This document shows, piece by piece, positions 13,481-25,200 of a stretch of DNA of 64,000 bases. Under the pieces are notes generated by a model, which was given only the letters and a program-made list of their open reading frames with translations, was not told the origin of the DNA and did not search any database. Location of the stretch: assembly GCF_020184175.1 (NCBI RefSeq), contig NC_065530.1:64953260-65017259 (forward strand), given 5' to 3'. Both the position numbers and the translations under genes were made by a program. The DNA is from Aphis gossypii. Its lineage: Eukaryota > Arthropoda > Insecta > Hemiptera > Aphididae. The first letter of the stretch is position 1; each line of letters opens with the position of its first letter.

Positions 13481-15543
13481 AAGTTTAAAATATTTAAATG
13501 GAAGTAAACATATTGGAAAATAGAATCAGGTGGTTTATTAGATTTGAGCCGTTAGGGGACTACAATAATTGTAGACAATTTTCATATAATTGGGAAATAC
13601 AATAGTCATAAAATAGAGTTAAAAATATGGAACAGGCGAACAAATGATGGCTTTCTTAGGTAAGTATCTAACTACGTCGGCTGTGATTAATAATAATAAT
13701 ACATTGTAAGACAATTTAGATGCAAATTATTGTTTAAAGTACCTATACTTCAATTAGAAAGTCATTTACTCTATTAAGATTTAGATAATAATATTATACG
13801 ATGATATCAGTTCTATTCATATTAATACTACTATACCTATAACAAATGAGTTGTATAATATTATAATATTATATTACAAATTTAAAAATGAAAAAGTATA
13901 AATTACTGCTCTATAAATATATATATACTTCAGTTCACTGGTAAATTAGCATCGGTATACCTCATTTTGTAATAATTCAACCATCTATCTGGAAGAAATA
14001 TCTACAAACGTAATTCAAACTACTCTATAAAAACAATTTTGAAATTTTCGTTAAAATCAATCCAATAGTTTTTGAGTCAAGCTACAAATACATATACGAA
14101 CATTGCTTTTTGTTGTACATTTAAATAACAATAAATAAATTAAATATTATTTTCTTGAATTTAAAAAAAAAACGGCGGATTAGCTACCTAGTCTATTCAT
14201 TTTTTTTTATTCCTAGCATTTTTGTAATTAATTGCAACCATACAATATGTACGTATAAATTATATAAACAAAACAAAATGAGTCAACTTATAGCAATCTA
14301 TAGGAGTTTTTAAACAAAGTACCTAACGGATACTATCCGAGTTTCTAGGAATATGTGTGCAAAATTTGATTTTGAAATTTTTGCGATTTCCAAGTTTATA
14401 TAACCGTCCATAAAAATGTATATTAATTTTTATTTGTAGAAAAAGATAGATGATAAATAGATAGATAGATAAACATAATATTATATGTATGTTCTCACGG
14501 ATAATAACAATTAAGACTAATTAGACACGCGTTGTATACCTTCTTTATATGCTTACATACAGCGTAGGTAAGTATACACATTGTGTGCAGGTACTTATAC
14601 ATATATATATATATATTGTATATCTTTATAATTTTAAATTTTTATATAAAAGCTGACGACCATATTACGCATGAACGTTTTCGCCGTTGTCGGTATAGCG
14701 ATTATTCTCTAATTGGTACCTACCTATTAGTGTACATCATAATATTTTGATTTTTAGAAAATCGCCTTAAATTGCGTGTAGTTTAATTACGCTTTGGATT
14801 TGTGTACCTACTGTTTCAAATTTAATGACTCGGAAACTTTCGGATGTATGTGACGAGCTGTTGCTACAGTCTGCAGGTTCCTATATATTATATGAGTTTG
14901 AGTTATGACGTTTACACTAAAAACTATATACGTATCATGCACATAATTAATTATGTGATATTATGTATATTATTATGTCACAATTTGACGGAAGACATCC
15001 ATCTTACGCGTTTCTAATAATGAAATTATATTCATTATTATTACGCTCTATGTTACATTTATTTTATTTATCACAGACACATCACATTTCCCAGAAACGA
15101 TTTAAATTAGACGGTGACATTTTTTCCTTTTCCTGAAGATATTAATTTAGGTTACAGCGATACTGAATAAATAATATTTTGTTGACATCCGCCTATAGCA
15201 CCGAATCTGCGATTCAGCCATACTGTCGATAATAGCAATTCATTTTTATACAATTATTATAAAATGAGAATAATTAAAGTAATGATAGCGGTGAATATAT
15301 GTAAAGAATATAATGTTTTTTAAAAATAATTATTATGTTTTTTTTTAATACATAACATTATTATAATAAAATTATTCAACGTCAAATTTTCTGTGACCTA
15401 CAAATATTGGGTACTCGACCTACGATAAAATTATATTGATCTACAGGTTATTGTTGTTATTGTAGTTATGGTCATTTTATTATATTTTATTTTTGTTTTC
15501 CAATACTTACAATCATTTATACTTGCCTTCACTGTCCTAAAAC

Positions 15544-15861
15544 AGTACAGAGTTTCGATCACATTTGTGTGAGCTCGTTTTGTGAATTTTGATTGTGAGT
15601 TTTATTTTATGCGAGTGAATTTTTGTGTTTTGATTCAACATGACATCTACTATTGGTCAGCTGTAATATAGACACATTATTAGAGATGAAGTGATATAAT
15701 AATATGTGTTCAACATTTAAAAGACTAAGGTTAGTTATTACTGACCAATAATCCGATGGCATATACATAAAGCCATAAAGGTAACACATAGTGTTGTACT
15801 GTTGTATGAAATGAACATTGGGCACTTGTGGAATATAGGTAGTAAAAAACGAAACTCTGAT
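15544..15861. repeat. Foldback (inverted-repeat) element
   Basis: Terminal pieces CAGTACAGAGTTTCG (left) and CGAAACTCTGATAGTAC (right) pair as inverted repeats. Inside, TATTGGTCAGCTGTAATATA pairs with TAGTTATTACTGACCAATA. The 318-bp body has no coding capacity worth calling. It is most simply a MITE-like palindrome; no flanking duplication was confirmed. Confidence 0.55.
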
Positions 15862-16245
15862 AGTACAATGAAAAAAATTGTATCATTACGATGTCAAAAA
15901 CGGATTTTCCATGACGTAGGTCGCGTTATAATAAAATCAAAATATAACTAATAATACAATATTACATCAATCTTAAAGTATTTCAAAGTTTTTAAATCAT
16001 TACAACTGTACATAAAGGACAAAAGGGTACAATTTTAATATTTTCCATACTACTTTTATTTTTAAGAAAATTCAAAGTATTGATTGAATTCATTCGGTAA
16101 CTACTAACTTGTAATCTTTGTAAATATTTTTGAACTGAACCTTTACTTCCAATTTTCATAGATGGTCAGATGGATCTGTACAATTGTATAAAAAAAAATA
16201 TATTGTTATTCTTCTTTGTTCTGGGTAAATGGTTAACAGTGTAAA

Positions 16246-16530
16246 GGCGGGTTTCCACTACATAAGTGTACGTATACGTAGATAAAAATACTTTTCTGTG
16301 ATTGGTTGGTATACATGGTAAGCTTTTGGTATACCAAAAAGTTTATACGTTCTGACCATACGTTTAATCACGATACCATGAAGTTGAATCTAGTTCAACT
16401 ATTTTCGTTCGAATGATCTAATTTGAGCGATAACATCAATCACAAATTTAAAAATCTTAAATGTGCTATGTTATTATAATATTAAATTATACAAAAAGTT
16501 AGGTTATGTTAATAGGTTTTAAAAGTTAAT
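16246..16530. repeat. Foldback arm, inverted partner lies at ~17,150-17,420
   Basis: It begins GGCGGGTTTCCACT and continues with TGTGATTGGTTGGTATACAT and GGTATACCAAA. The same string series appears reverse-complemented in 17,150-17,420. The two arms are now separated by a LINE 3' end and by the left arm of another element, so this is one half of a broken foldback transposon. Confidence 0.65.
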
Positions 16531-16536
16531 TAAAAG

Positions 16537-16954
16537 CTCATTTCACTGGCTGACAGGCGAGTTAACGCTAACATAGAGTTTCTGAATAAACTGGTTGATG
16601 GTCGTATAGATGCTCCCTCACTTCTCTCGTTAGTCAATTTCAAAGTTCCTTCCCGTACTACTAGATACCATATTCCTTTCGTTGTTCCTGCGCACACTAC
16701 CAACTATGGCAGAAATAATCCGTTAGACCGCATGATGCGGCTGGCCAATGAGAGCACCGTTCATCAAAACTGATACATTTATTATTATGTATTTTTATAT
16801 TGTTTTATTATCATTATTATACTTATTATTCTGAATTATTATCTTATAAAAATTTAATTGTGTCATTGTGTTAATTATTTAAATTATATATTATTGTATT
16901 ATGTTAAACTGTTGTATAGGGCCCAGCCCGTTAACAAATAAATAAATAAATAAA
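16537..16954 (+). mobile_element. 5'-truncated LINE (Jockey/I-like) 3' end
   Basis: An open frame ending at the stop 16771-16773 reads ...SLADRRVNANIEFLNKLVDG... and later FKVPSRTTRYHIPFVVPAHT followed by TNYGRNNPLDRMMRLAN. This is the conserved C-terminal tail of ORF2 in Jockey/I-type non-LTR retrotransposons (VP.R.TR...PF.VP...TNYG..SP..R). A ~180-bp 3' UTR and an (AAAT/AAATA)n tail follow, the usual LINE ending. TAAAAG occurs at 16531-16536 and 16955-16960 and may be the target duplication, though in AT-rich DNA six bases can match by chance. Severe 5' truncation means it is dead. Confidence 0.85.
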
Positions 16955-16968
16955 TAAAAGTGTATTTA

Positions 16969-17585
16969 AGGTGGGTTTCCACTGGACCGTTCCCGTGTAC
17001 GTGCACTTTTATGAACACACAAGTACAAACGGTTGTACATACATGTCCTTCATGAAAAATACTCTGGTAAGCACGGTAACTGGTAAGCGCTTAATTTTAG
17101 TGGTAAATTAACTTACTGTAAATTGGCTCGACTCTATAGTGTAAGTACACTTTAACTAACTTTTAAAACAATATAATTTAATATTATAATAACATAACAC
17201 ATTTTTAAGATTTTAAAATTGATTATTGCTGCTATCGCTCAAATTTGACCGTTAAACGCACGAACTAGATCCAACTTCGTGGTATCGTGGTTATACGTGT
17301 GGTAAGAACGTATAAACTTTCTGGTATACCAAAAGCTTACCATGTATACCAACCAATCACAGAAGAATATTTTTATGCACGTACACGTACACAATATATG
17401 AAGTGGAAATCCGTCTTTACACTATGGAGTCGAGTCAAATTGAAGTATTTTAATTTATCGCTAAACCGCTTACCGAGCTTACCAGAGTATTTTTCATGAA
17501 GGACGTTAATGTACAACCGTATGTACGAATGTGTTGATAAATACGTGTACATGGGATACGGGAACGGTCAAGTAGAAACCCACCT
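16969..17585. mobile_element. Non-autonomous DNA transposon with long terminal inverted repeats
   Basis: The left end AGGTGGGTTTCCACTGGACC and the right end (reverse complement) AGGTGGGTTTCTACTTGACC open inverted arms of about 160-180 bp, sharing CGTTCCCGT, GGTTGTACAT and TCCTTCATGAAAAATACTCT. A TA dinucleotide sits directly outside both ends (16967-16968 and 17586-17587), consistent with Tc1/mariner-type target choice. The interior (17,150-17,420) is the inverted partner of the arm at 16,246-16,530. No transposase is present. Confidence 0.7.
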
Positions 17586-18825
17586 TATTAAGGCATAAAT
17601 ACCTAGAACTCATCATTTATCAAAATAAGATTTCGAATAGTTTAATCCTTAATAACTACATATAACAATTTAAAAACGGAAAATAACCTACCAGATAGAA
17701 TTTGATCAATAATGTCTAAGATAATTTAAAAACGATCGATGTTGTTATAATTTGTAAGTTTTTTTCAGTATTTAATATCAATTCTATATTTTATTAGGCC
17801 CGTTAAACTTAATTTTAAAGTTGGCGTAATGGCGTAGAATCGATAAAATCCCTTATAAATCTTATAATACAGTCAAAAATTATAATTATTATAAATCGAG
17901 CTCAAATGACTCATGCCCTATGATAAATCTAATGTAAAAGTAGGTACTATCGCTCAAACGGACGACATCCAATAAGGCATATATAATATACCTATTGACT
18001 AAAGGACGTAATAGTCTATTACTAATAGAGATACATTATATGTACAATGGAAAACGGTAACACAATAATATAAATAATATCAATCAAAAGTTGCATAATA
18101 AAAGCTTCGAGGGTATTATACATTTAGTTTATACATGATCAATTACATATTTTTATCGTGTTTTATTATATTATATCGTGCAGTAAATCGCACGACATAC
18201 CATAATTATTCGCATAACGGTATATAATTTACATAAATCCGTTTTCTAAAACCAAATAAATTTTCATACTTTGTATGGTAAACCACAGCAGATACACATA
18301 ATTTTAATAAGTACTATAATGTTGGTATATTAATCATAAATTCATAATTATATAATATTATAGGTTACATTATACTTACTAGTTAAGTAGGTACTACCTA
18401 CAATAAATTACAATTAAAATAAAATAAGACCATATCATATAAACACTAATTAAATGTAAATTATGAGTTTGAGAAATATTCACTCGAGGAATACAAAACT
18501 TTTGTATCATCAAAATTAAAATTGTTTCGTCAATAAGTCAATTGTTATATTATTATTTATTACCTATATGTGCATCACGGTAGGTAGTTCGACATTTGTA
18601 TAATTTGTAATTTAAATTTCTGATTTAAAAATGGCAATATCCCAAGCTATACAAGTGAATATAGAATAATACAATATTAAAATGACACCGGCTGTATTGT
18701 CTCCGTATTTTTACTTATGCATACCATACCAAAATGTTTAGTAATTCTAATTTTGTATTGTTGTGTATTTAGTTAAGGTTAGAATAAAATGAAAAGACCT
18801 ATTATCAAACTTAACTAAGAACATT

Positions 18826-18965
18826 TTCTACGTTCTTCCGTCGGTATTTTACAATTATTTTTACGATATTTTAAATTTTTAAGTGAATTATAAACATTAT
18901 TAAATATATTAATGTCTTACTTGCTTAAAAATTAAAATACCGTAAAAAACCGACGAGAGAAAACA
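18826..18965. repeat. Short foldback element
   Basis: The left arm, GTTCTTCCGTCGGTATTTTAC and onward, pairs with the reverse complement of GTAAAAAACCGACGAGAGAAAAC on the right. TTTAAATTTTTAAG and CTTAAAAATTAAA extend the pairing. Total about 140 bp with a spacer near 50 bp; a small palindromic repeat of unknown family. Confidence 0.5.
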
Positions 18966-20889
18966 GATAATATTCTTGTTACCATCATAAGTTTTATAAT
19001 AGATCATTTCACTCTAATATTTAAGCTAAACATAGAAAATTGAAACTGCTGAAACACTTATCTGAAAACAGAAGACAAATAATTAATAAGATCTATAAAA
19101 TTTGAGTTCTCGAGGAAATGAGAGGCTACAGCAAAGGTTCTCCCTCTCTGGATCCGCCGCCGCGCTGATTCAAAGACTCGATTCGTGCCTAACACGCGTA
19201 ACTCTCGTCTTTTACTCCTCATCTCACAATCCCATTTTTTTTTTTATAATATAAAAACACCTTTGATAGTTTGATCTACGATTTATACTTTGCTATGTAA
19301 GTTAAACTGTTATAATAAGGAAAAACGATACACCTACGACCTACTCAAACGAAAGGTTAATTCGTTAATAGAGAATCATTTGTCGAACATACCACTTAAT
19401 AAACTGTGAAAGTCACGATCAAAGAAATACATTAAACAGTCCGTGATAATAAATACATTACATAGTTTATGAACATACAAAATAATATTATATATTGCGT
19501 TTAGATAGACTGATAATATAATTTATAGGGCTACGTCATATAAATGTACATATAATTTGATATATACGCGCGTTAATGATAGTTATCGCGTGCGTTATGG
19601 TATACTCAAATATATTATACCATATAGTATGCTTACTAGATATACAGAATGATTCACCAAGCATGCTTACCCCTCATTTTTTATTTAATAATGAATTTAT
19701 TCGAATTATGACTTTTAGAACTTTTAAGTATAGGTAAGCATACTATATTAAAGAATATAATATGTATATAGATACAAATTCTTGAGATTTTTTTGTATTA
19801 ATAACTTCTGTTTTTCAAATATAAGAACCCTTAACAAAAAAATTTTAATTATTGTAAAATCTCGAGAATTTGAAAATACGATCTTTAAGTAGAATTAAAA
19901 ACTCCAAAAATCAGATTGTCAATAACTGGCATTATCGAAGAAGAAAAAGGAATGGCGAGCATGGTCGGCGAATCACTCTGTACGCATACCTACTGCATCT
20001 AATTATACGTGAGCTGTTTTCTTGACTATACCTTCTGATGCACAATTCTTTAACAAAACGTCGTGAAAACGTAAACGCGATCTCGGGCAACGATCGTTTC
20101 GGTGTGCAAGTTCGGCGGTGGCGGTCCAAAAAACCGGAAGTATATATAATACTTATATACATGTCCGGCGCTCGCGATAATTAGGTGCTTATACGCCGCT
20201 GTTGCGTAACGCGCACGCTCGCATCTTATAATAATATATACTATATACGCTTTACACACATCCACACGTCGCTCATGCATGTACATAGTATACAGGGTGG
20301 AAAAATCGAACGGATTTTAACCGCAAGCTCCAATCGTATCTATATACAAGTACGATTATTACAACTATATAAATCACAATATATACAGGTGTTATACGAC
20401 TGCAAGTAGTAGGCGATTGCGCACTTACAAAATCTATCGATACCTACTACCTATATACGTTTGATATTGGTGTTTGCAGTTTATTCACGAATGATGTCTT
20501 AAGAATAATGTGATACCTATATTCTACAGAAATGTATAAATATTATAATATATTTTGCTTTGGGTCGTATTCAAACTATGATGCGCGCGATAGCGTGTGC
20601 CAATACCCGATGTATTATATAACACGAGGGGAAAAAATCGTCACGATAGAATTTGTTTTCTGCAGACCGTACTTACTTCAAACCGCAGTGTACGTATATC
20701 CTGCAGTTGTGTGAAGTTATTGATGCGGTGTGTATGCGTTGCAGTTGCAACAGGCGCGGGAAAAACTCATACGGCGGCAGACGACTGCAGTATACAAGCG
20801 AAAGTGAAAGCCCGTGCCGCGAAAGGTGCGGGAAACGCTGTTGTTCTGGCGCAGTAACTGCACCGGGCGAGGAGAAGTCTCCGGACGGG

Positions 20890-20896
20890 TATAAAT
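20890..20896 (+). promoter_or_regulatory. TATA box of the cuticle-type gene
   Basis: TATAAAT stands in an otherwise GC-rich stretch, 114 bp before the start codon of the PV/PY cuticle-type gene. A TCATCG string about 31 bp downstream could serve as initiator. TATA-driven promoters are common for strongly and stage-specifically expressed cuticle genes. Confidence 0.65.
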
Positions 20897-21009
20897 GGCC
20901 AGAGACCCGAGCACACACGTCATCGTTATCGTCCGTCCGTCGGCGCGATAACTGCGTCTGTGCACTGCAGTTTAAGTATATTATATCGCGTAGAATATAA
21001 GCGTGTAAA

Positions 21010-22107
21010 ATGGCGATCGCGTCGTCTTCGCGGCTCTTGTTGACGTTGTTGTGCGCGAGTTGTTGCGCTCTGTCGTCGGCCGAACGTTTGCAAAAGCGCA
21101 CCGTCGTAGATACCTCGTCGGGATTTTCCACTACAGGTGGTCACCAACAGCAACCGGAATACGATTACGGCGGCGGCGGCGTTCATCACCAACAGCAACA
21201 GCAACAATTCGACTTCGGCGCGGGGCACGTCCAGCATCAGCAGCAGCAGCATCAGCAACAATTCGACTTCGGCGCGGGCCAACACGCTCAGCAGCAACAG
21301 GAATACGATTTCGGCGGCGTCGTCGGTCATAATCGTCCACCCAAAGTGTCGGTGATCGAGAAGAACGTCCCAGTGCCGGTGCGCGTGGACGTGGTGAAAC
21401 CCGTGCGGTACGTGGTAGAGGTACCGGTGGACAAGCCGCGCGCGGTGCACGTGCCCAAGCCGTACCCGGTCAAGGTGGAGAAAGAAGTGCCGTACCCGGT
21501 CAAGGTGTACGAGCCGCAGCCGTACCCGGTGCAGAAGGACGTGCCGGTGGCCGTCAAGGTGCCGTACGACCGTCCCGTGCCAGTGCACGTCGACAAGCCG
21601 TACCCCGTGTACAAGGAGAAGATCGTCCGGTACCCCGTGTACAAGCAGGTGCGCGTGCCCGTCAAGGTGCCGTACGACAGGCCTGTGCCCGTGCACGTTC
21701 CCGTCGTCAAGAAGGTGCCGTTCCGCGTGGAAAAGCCCGTGCCCGTGCCCGTCAAGGTGCCGTACATCAGACCGGTGCCGTACAACGTGTACAAAAACGT
21801 GCCCTTCCCGTACGATAAGCCCGTCCCGTATCCGGTCGAGAAACGCGTGCCGTATCCGGTCCGAGTTCCGGTTCACGTGCCAGTCCACGTCCCCGTCAAG
21901 ATCGAACAACATCATCAACAACAACACCAACAACAACCACATCATCAGCACCACTACGCTCTACAGCAGCATCAACCGCAGTCCGAAAAGTTCACCCAGC
22001 AAGACGCCGTCGCAGATTTCGGAGGACATCACCAACAACAACAGCAGCAACATCACTTTGTTCCGGACTTTAGTTCGCAACACGGTCATCATCATTCGTC
22101 GTTCTGA
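21010..22107 (+). CDS. PV/PY-rich low-complexity cuticular-type protein (CPLCP-like)
   Basis: A single uninterrupted exon encodes 365 residues. A clear signal peptide occupies residues 1-24 (SRLLLTLLCASCCALSSA). Residues ~45-107 are Q/H/G-rich with repeated units such as QQFDFGAG, EYDYGGGG and EYDFGG. Residues ~111-297 are dense PV/PY repeats, for example VPVKVPYDRPVPVHV and KPYPVKVEKEVPYPVKV, regularly alternating proline-valine with charged residues. Residues ~298-365 are H/Q-rich. A high density of PV and PY is the defining trait of the CPLCP class of arthropod cuticular proteins, so a secreted structural role in cuticle or a similar extracellular matrix is likely; no chitin-binding R&R domain is visible. 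The start has a good context (AAAATGG). Coding DNA is very GC- and CpG-rich compared with its surroundings. A secreted mucin or eggshell protein is the alternative. Confidence 0.85.
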   Translation: MAIASSSRLLLTLLCASCCALSSAERLQKRTVVDTSSGFSTTGGHQQQPEYDYGGGGVHHQQQQQQFDFGAGHVQHQQQQHQQQFDFGAGQHAQQQQEYDFGGVVGHNRPPKVSVIEKNVPVPVRVDVVKPVRYVVEVPVDKPRAVHVPKPYPVKVEKEVPYPVKVYEPQPYPVQKDVPVAVKVPYDRPVPVHVDKPYPVYKEKIVRYPVYKQVRVPVKVPYDRPVPVHVPVVKKVPFRVEKPVPVPVKVPYIRPVPYNVYKNVPFPYDKPVPYPVEKRVPYPVRVPVHVPVHVPVKIEQHHQQQHQQQPHHQHHYALQQHQPQSEKFTQQDAVADFGGHHQQQQQQHHFVPDFSSQHGHHHSSF

Positions 22108-22246
22108 TCACACGCTCATCGCCAATAATAATATTCTAATCTATAATCGTTTCGTATTTTTAAGTATATATTTTATTTTTTTACGTATAATATAATGATT
22201 ATTGTATAATAATAATATATGATTTCGTGTAAATAACTACTACCAT

Positions 22247-22267
22247 AATAAATAATATAAAAATAAA
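22247..22267 (+). terminator. Polyadenylation signals of the cuticle-type gene
   Basis: Two AATAAA hexamers (22247-22252 and 22262-22267) lie about 140-160 bp after the stop codon, in AT-rich sequence. They are the first canonical signals downstream on the plus strand, but AT-rich DNA also yields such hexamers by chance. Confidence 0.45.
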
Positions 22268-25200
22268 CCTAAAAAATTCGTAAATTTCTACTCGTAAACG
22301 GTCGATTTACGTCGAATGATCGCACGTAAGTTTCTATAAAGATACACGTAGATATACATCACAATACATATTATGCACTATATGTCTACAATCTACACAG
22401 TATAAATGGGAAATGAACAATTGAAATTTGTAGTTTATAATTTCTGGCACCCAATCATTTTTTTAGTAAATTATAATATATTTTTTATAATGTATATTGT
22501 AGGTATAAGTATGTTTCTATACATATACAAAACCGAAGAATATATAAGTTTAACGCGCTAATCTCTGAAGAAACAACTGGACTGATTTGAATAAAAGTTA
22601 TATTAATAGATTACTCGAGGGTCGGAGGATTTTTTAAAATTGTAATGTGTTTGCTGTATGTGGGTATGCGTGGCACTGTAGCTCAAACGTGAATTTCGTT
22701 TTGGTTGACGGAAATCGAATAACAGTGTGTTGTTTATAATATAATAAGGGTTGTCATTGACGGATAGGATAGCCTATCCGATGTGTTGTTATAACATTTT
22801 TTTTAATATTAAATCAAATAATATTTGATTATTTGTTATTCAAATGCACAACAAGAGACAATATCCGTGTGTTTGTAGCTTATTGATTCAAAAATTACCC
22901 GACCGATTTTTACCAAAAGTTCAAATTATTTTTAGGGATATCAGGAAAATGTAGAGAGTACCTAGTCAAAATGATGTCTGATTTTCAGGTGCTATATTAT
23001 ACAAACTGACACGCAGGCGGATTACTCATCTCGATGGAATTAGTTCACAAAGCGAGGTATACCTACATAAATACTTATCAATGCTGATTATAAATAATAT
23101 ATAGGTAAACGAGGTAGGAATACTAAAACTAAAATACACCGACATGCAATACAATCATAAATCACAATGCTGTATGTTGAACGAATATTTATAGTTTAAA
23201 ATTATTAGAATTGTACTGTCTATTACTTATTACTAATAAGTATTAGAATAAGTTAATAATAAGTTATTAGAATATATTTATAAACTATAAACAACACTGA
23301 TTAGAGTAAGACGGTAATTATTATTTGTTATAGGGTTCGGGTTTTTAGGCTAAAACACAGTTTAAATAAAATGCCGTAATATTCTCTAAAGATTAAAGCA
23401 TCTTATAAATATTCTCCTTATAGTCCAGTCAAAATAAATATTCAACTTCGGAAAAATTCGCATAGAGCTGAAAATTGGTACACATCTTAGGTACATTATT
23501 ACAAATAAAATGTCAAAAGTCCCCATCGATCCCACCGCTGCTAAAAATTTAATTCGAGGTCAAAGGTCACAAAAATAGGTTTTCACAAATATCTCTAAAA
23601 CTTTAAGTTTTTTTGTAAAAATAGCTATTACATAATTTGTAGATCAAGAAATTATCTAAAAAAAAAGTATCTTGAACTTTTTTCTTATGATTAATATTTC
23701 ATGAGATATTGCAGATACTTAAGTAGTATTACTGGCTAGTGGCTACTGTCATATATCAATACCGTAGTCTGTTTTTTGCTTTGCCCTGCCGAGTTTGGCG
23801 TCTAATTTACTGAAAAATATGGTTTTGTTCATGATAAATAAGACATATTATATTTGTCATGGTTTTGTTCCTATGAATAATATTTCAAAACATACTGTGG
23901 TTTAAAATAATAGTAATATTTAATGTTATCATTAATATCATTGTATATTATCGTTGCAAGATTAAACCGAATACAATGCAAAAAAACACCGCACTGACAC
24001 GGCATAATTTTACAAAACAAATTTAACTTAATTTCTAATAAAGTGTTTTGACTTAATAGTTAATAATGCATTTATCATTTCTTATCAATTCTAAAAAACC
24101 TAAATAAAAACTTATTTCATGACAAAATTATAGATTATACCCTCAGAGAAAAAAATGTACCAAGCGCCTCAAAGATTAAATTTTGAATTTGCAATATCTC
24201 ATGAAATATTAATCATAGAAAAAAGTTCAAGATACTTTTTTTTTAGATAATTTCTTGATCTACAAATTTGTAATAGCTATTTTTACAAAAAAACTTAAAG
24301 TTTTAGAGATATTTGTGAAAAACCTATTTTTGTGACCTTTGACCTCGAATTAAATTTTTAGCAGCGGTGGGATCGATGGGGACTTTTGACATTTTATTTG
24401 TAATAATGTACCTAAGATGTGTACCAATTTTCAGCTCTATGCGAATTTTTCCGAAGTTTACATCTTTTTTTGTCTATTTTGACTGGATTATTATGTTCCT
24501 TACTATAAGGTAAATTGATGAACACATAGTTTACAGACTTGTTATTATGAATATTTTAATTCTTCTTTTTTTTATTATTATTATTGTAACATTAAGACTT
24601 GAGTCTTGAACAACCTAAAACAAGTATATTAAGAGGTTGGGTTAGAAAGTATTTTGTTAAAATTTCTGATTGTATATTAAGTTTCTGAAATAAAAGTTAT
24701 AATTGTTATTTAAAGATTATAAAATATGGTTTTTCATGCAAAAATTAAATGACAACAAATTTAAAATAAGCACATTTTAAATTATTATTATTTTTTTTTT
24801 AATTATAATTATATATAAAAACAAAAACAAAATTGAAATGTGACAAAAAAGAAAAAAAGTATTATTTTAACTACACTTACATAATACATTAAAACCTTAT
24901 GTCCCTACATATAAACATAACAATAAAATAAAATATGGAACCCAATTTTACTTTTATAATAATATTACAAATTATTCTTTAAAAAATAATTATTATAGTG
25001 AAATTCAGGTTTTATTGTTTAGTTGCATTGGATTAAACTAATTGTAGACGTTTAAAAAAATAAAAATAATAGATATTAAAAATTAGAAACAATTAATCAG
25101 AATTTTATTGTCCAGATATTATATTGATTGTAGGTATCATCAAGAATTTAAGGCCACCATTTCGCACCTTTTAATAAGTCTGGCACTTGTCATAAAATTC

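Larger units (their letters stand above)
10692..20889. other. Long intergenic region with scattered repeats
   Basis: About 10 kb between the takeout-like gene and the cuticle-type gene. Apart from the repeat features listed separately it holds AT-rich DNA with no supported gene. The short upstream stretch 10,780-11,350 and the segment 19,930-20,880 are noticeably less AT-rich and may include regulatory DNA of the flanking genes; open frames in the latter overlap on several frames and are composition-driven. A (GATA)n run lies near 14,456-14,472. Confidence 0.6.

Noticed and set aside
20597..21000. Overlapping open frames on both strands upstream of the cuticle-type gene
   Set aside because: They overlap each other in several frames, run across the TATA box and 5' UTR, and show no protein-like features; local GC content explains them.
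20926..21954. Long minus-strand open frame of 342 codons
   Set aside because: It lies exactly opposite the secreted PV/PY protein, is H/R/D/L-rich without domain features, and is explained by the sense codon pattern.
22545..22720. Piece resembling Helitron or other interspersed-repeat ends
   Set aside because: The impression rests on general familiarity with such strings; no ends, hairpin terminus or second copy could be shown in this window.
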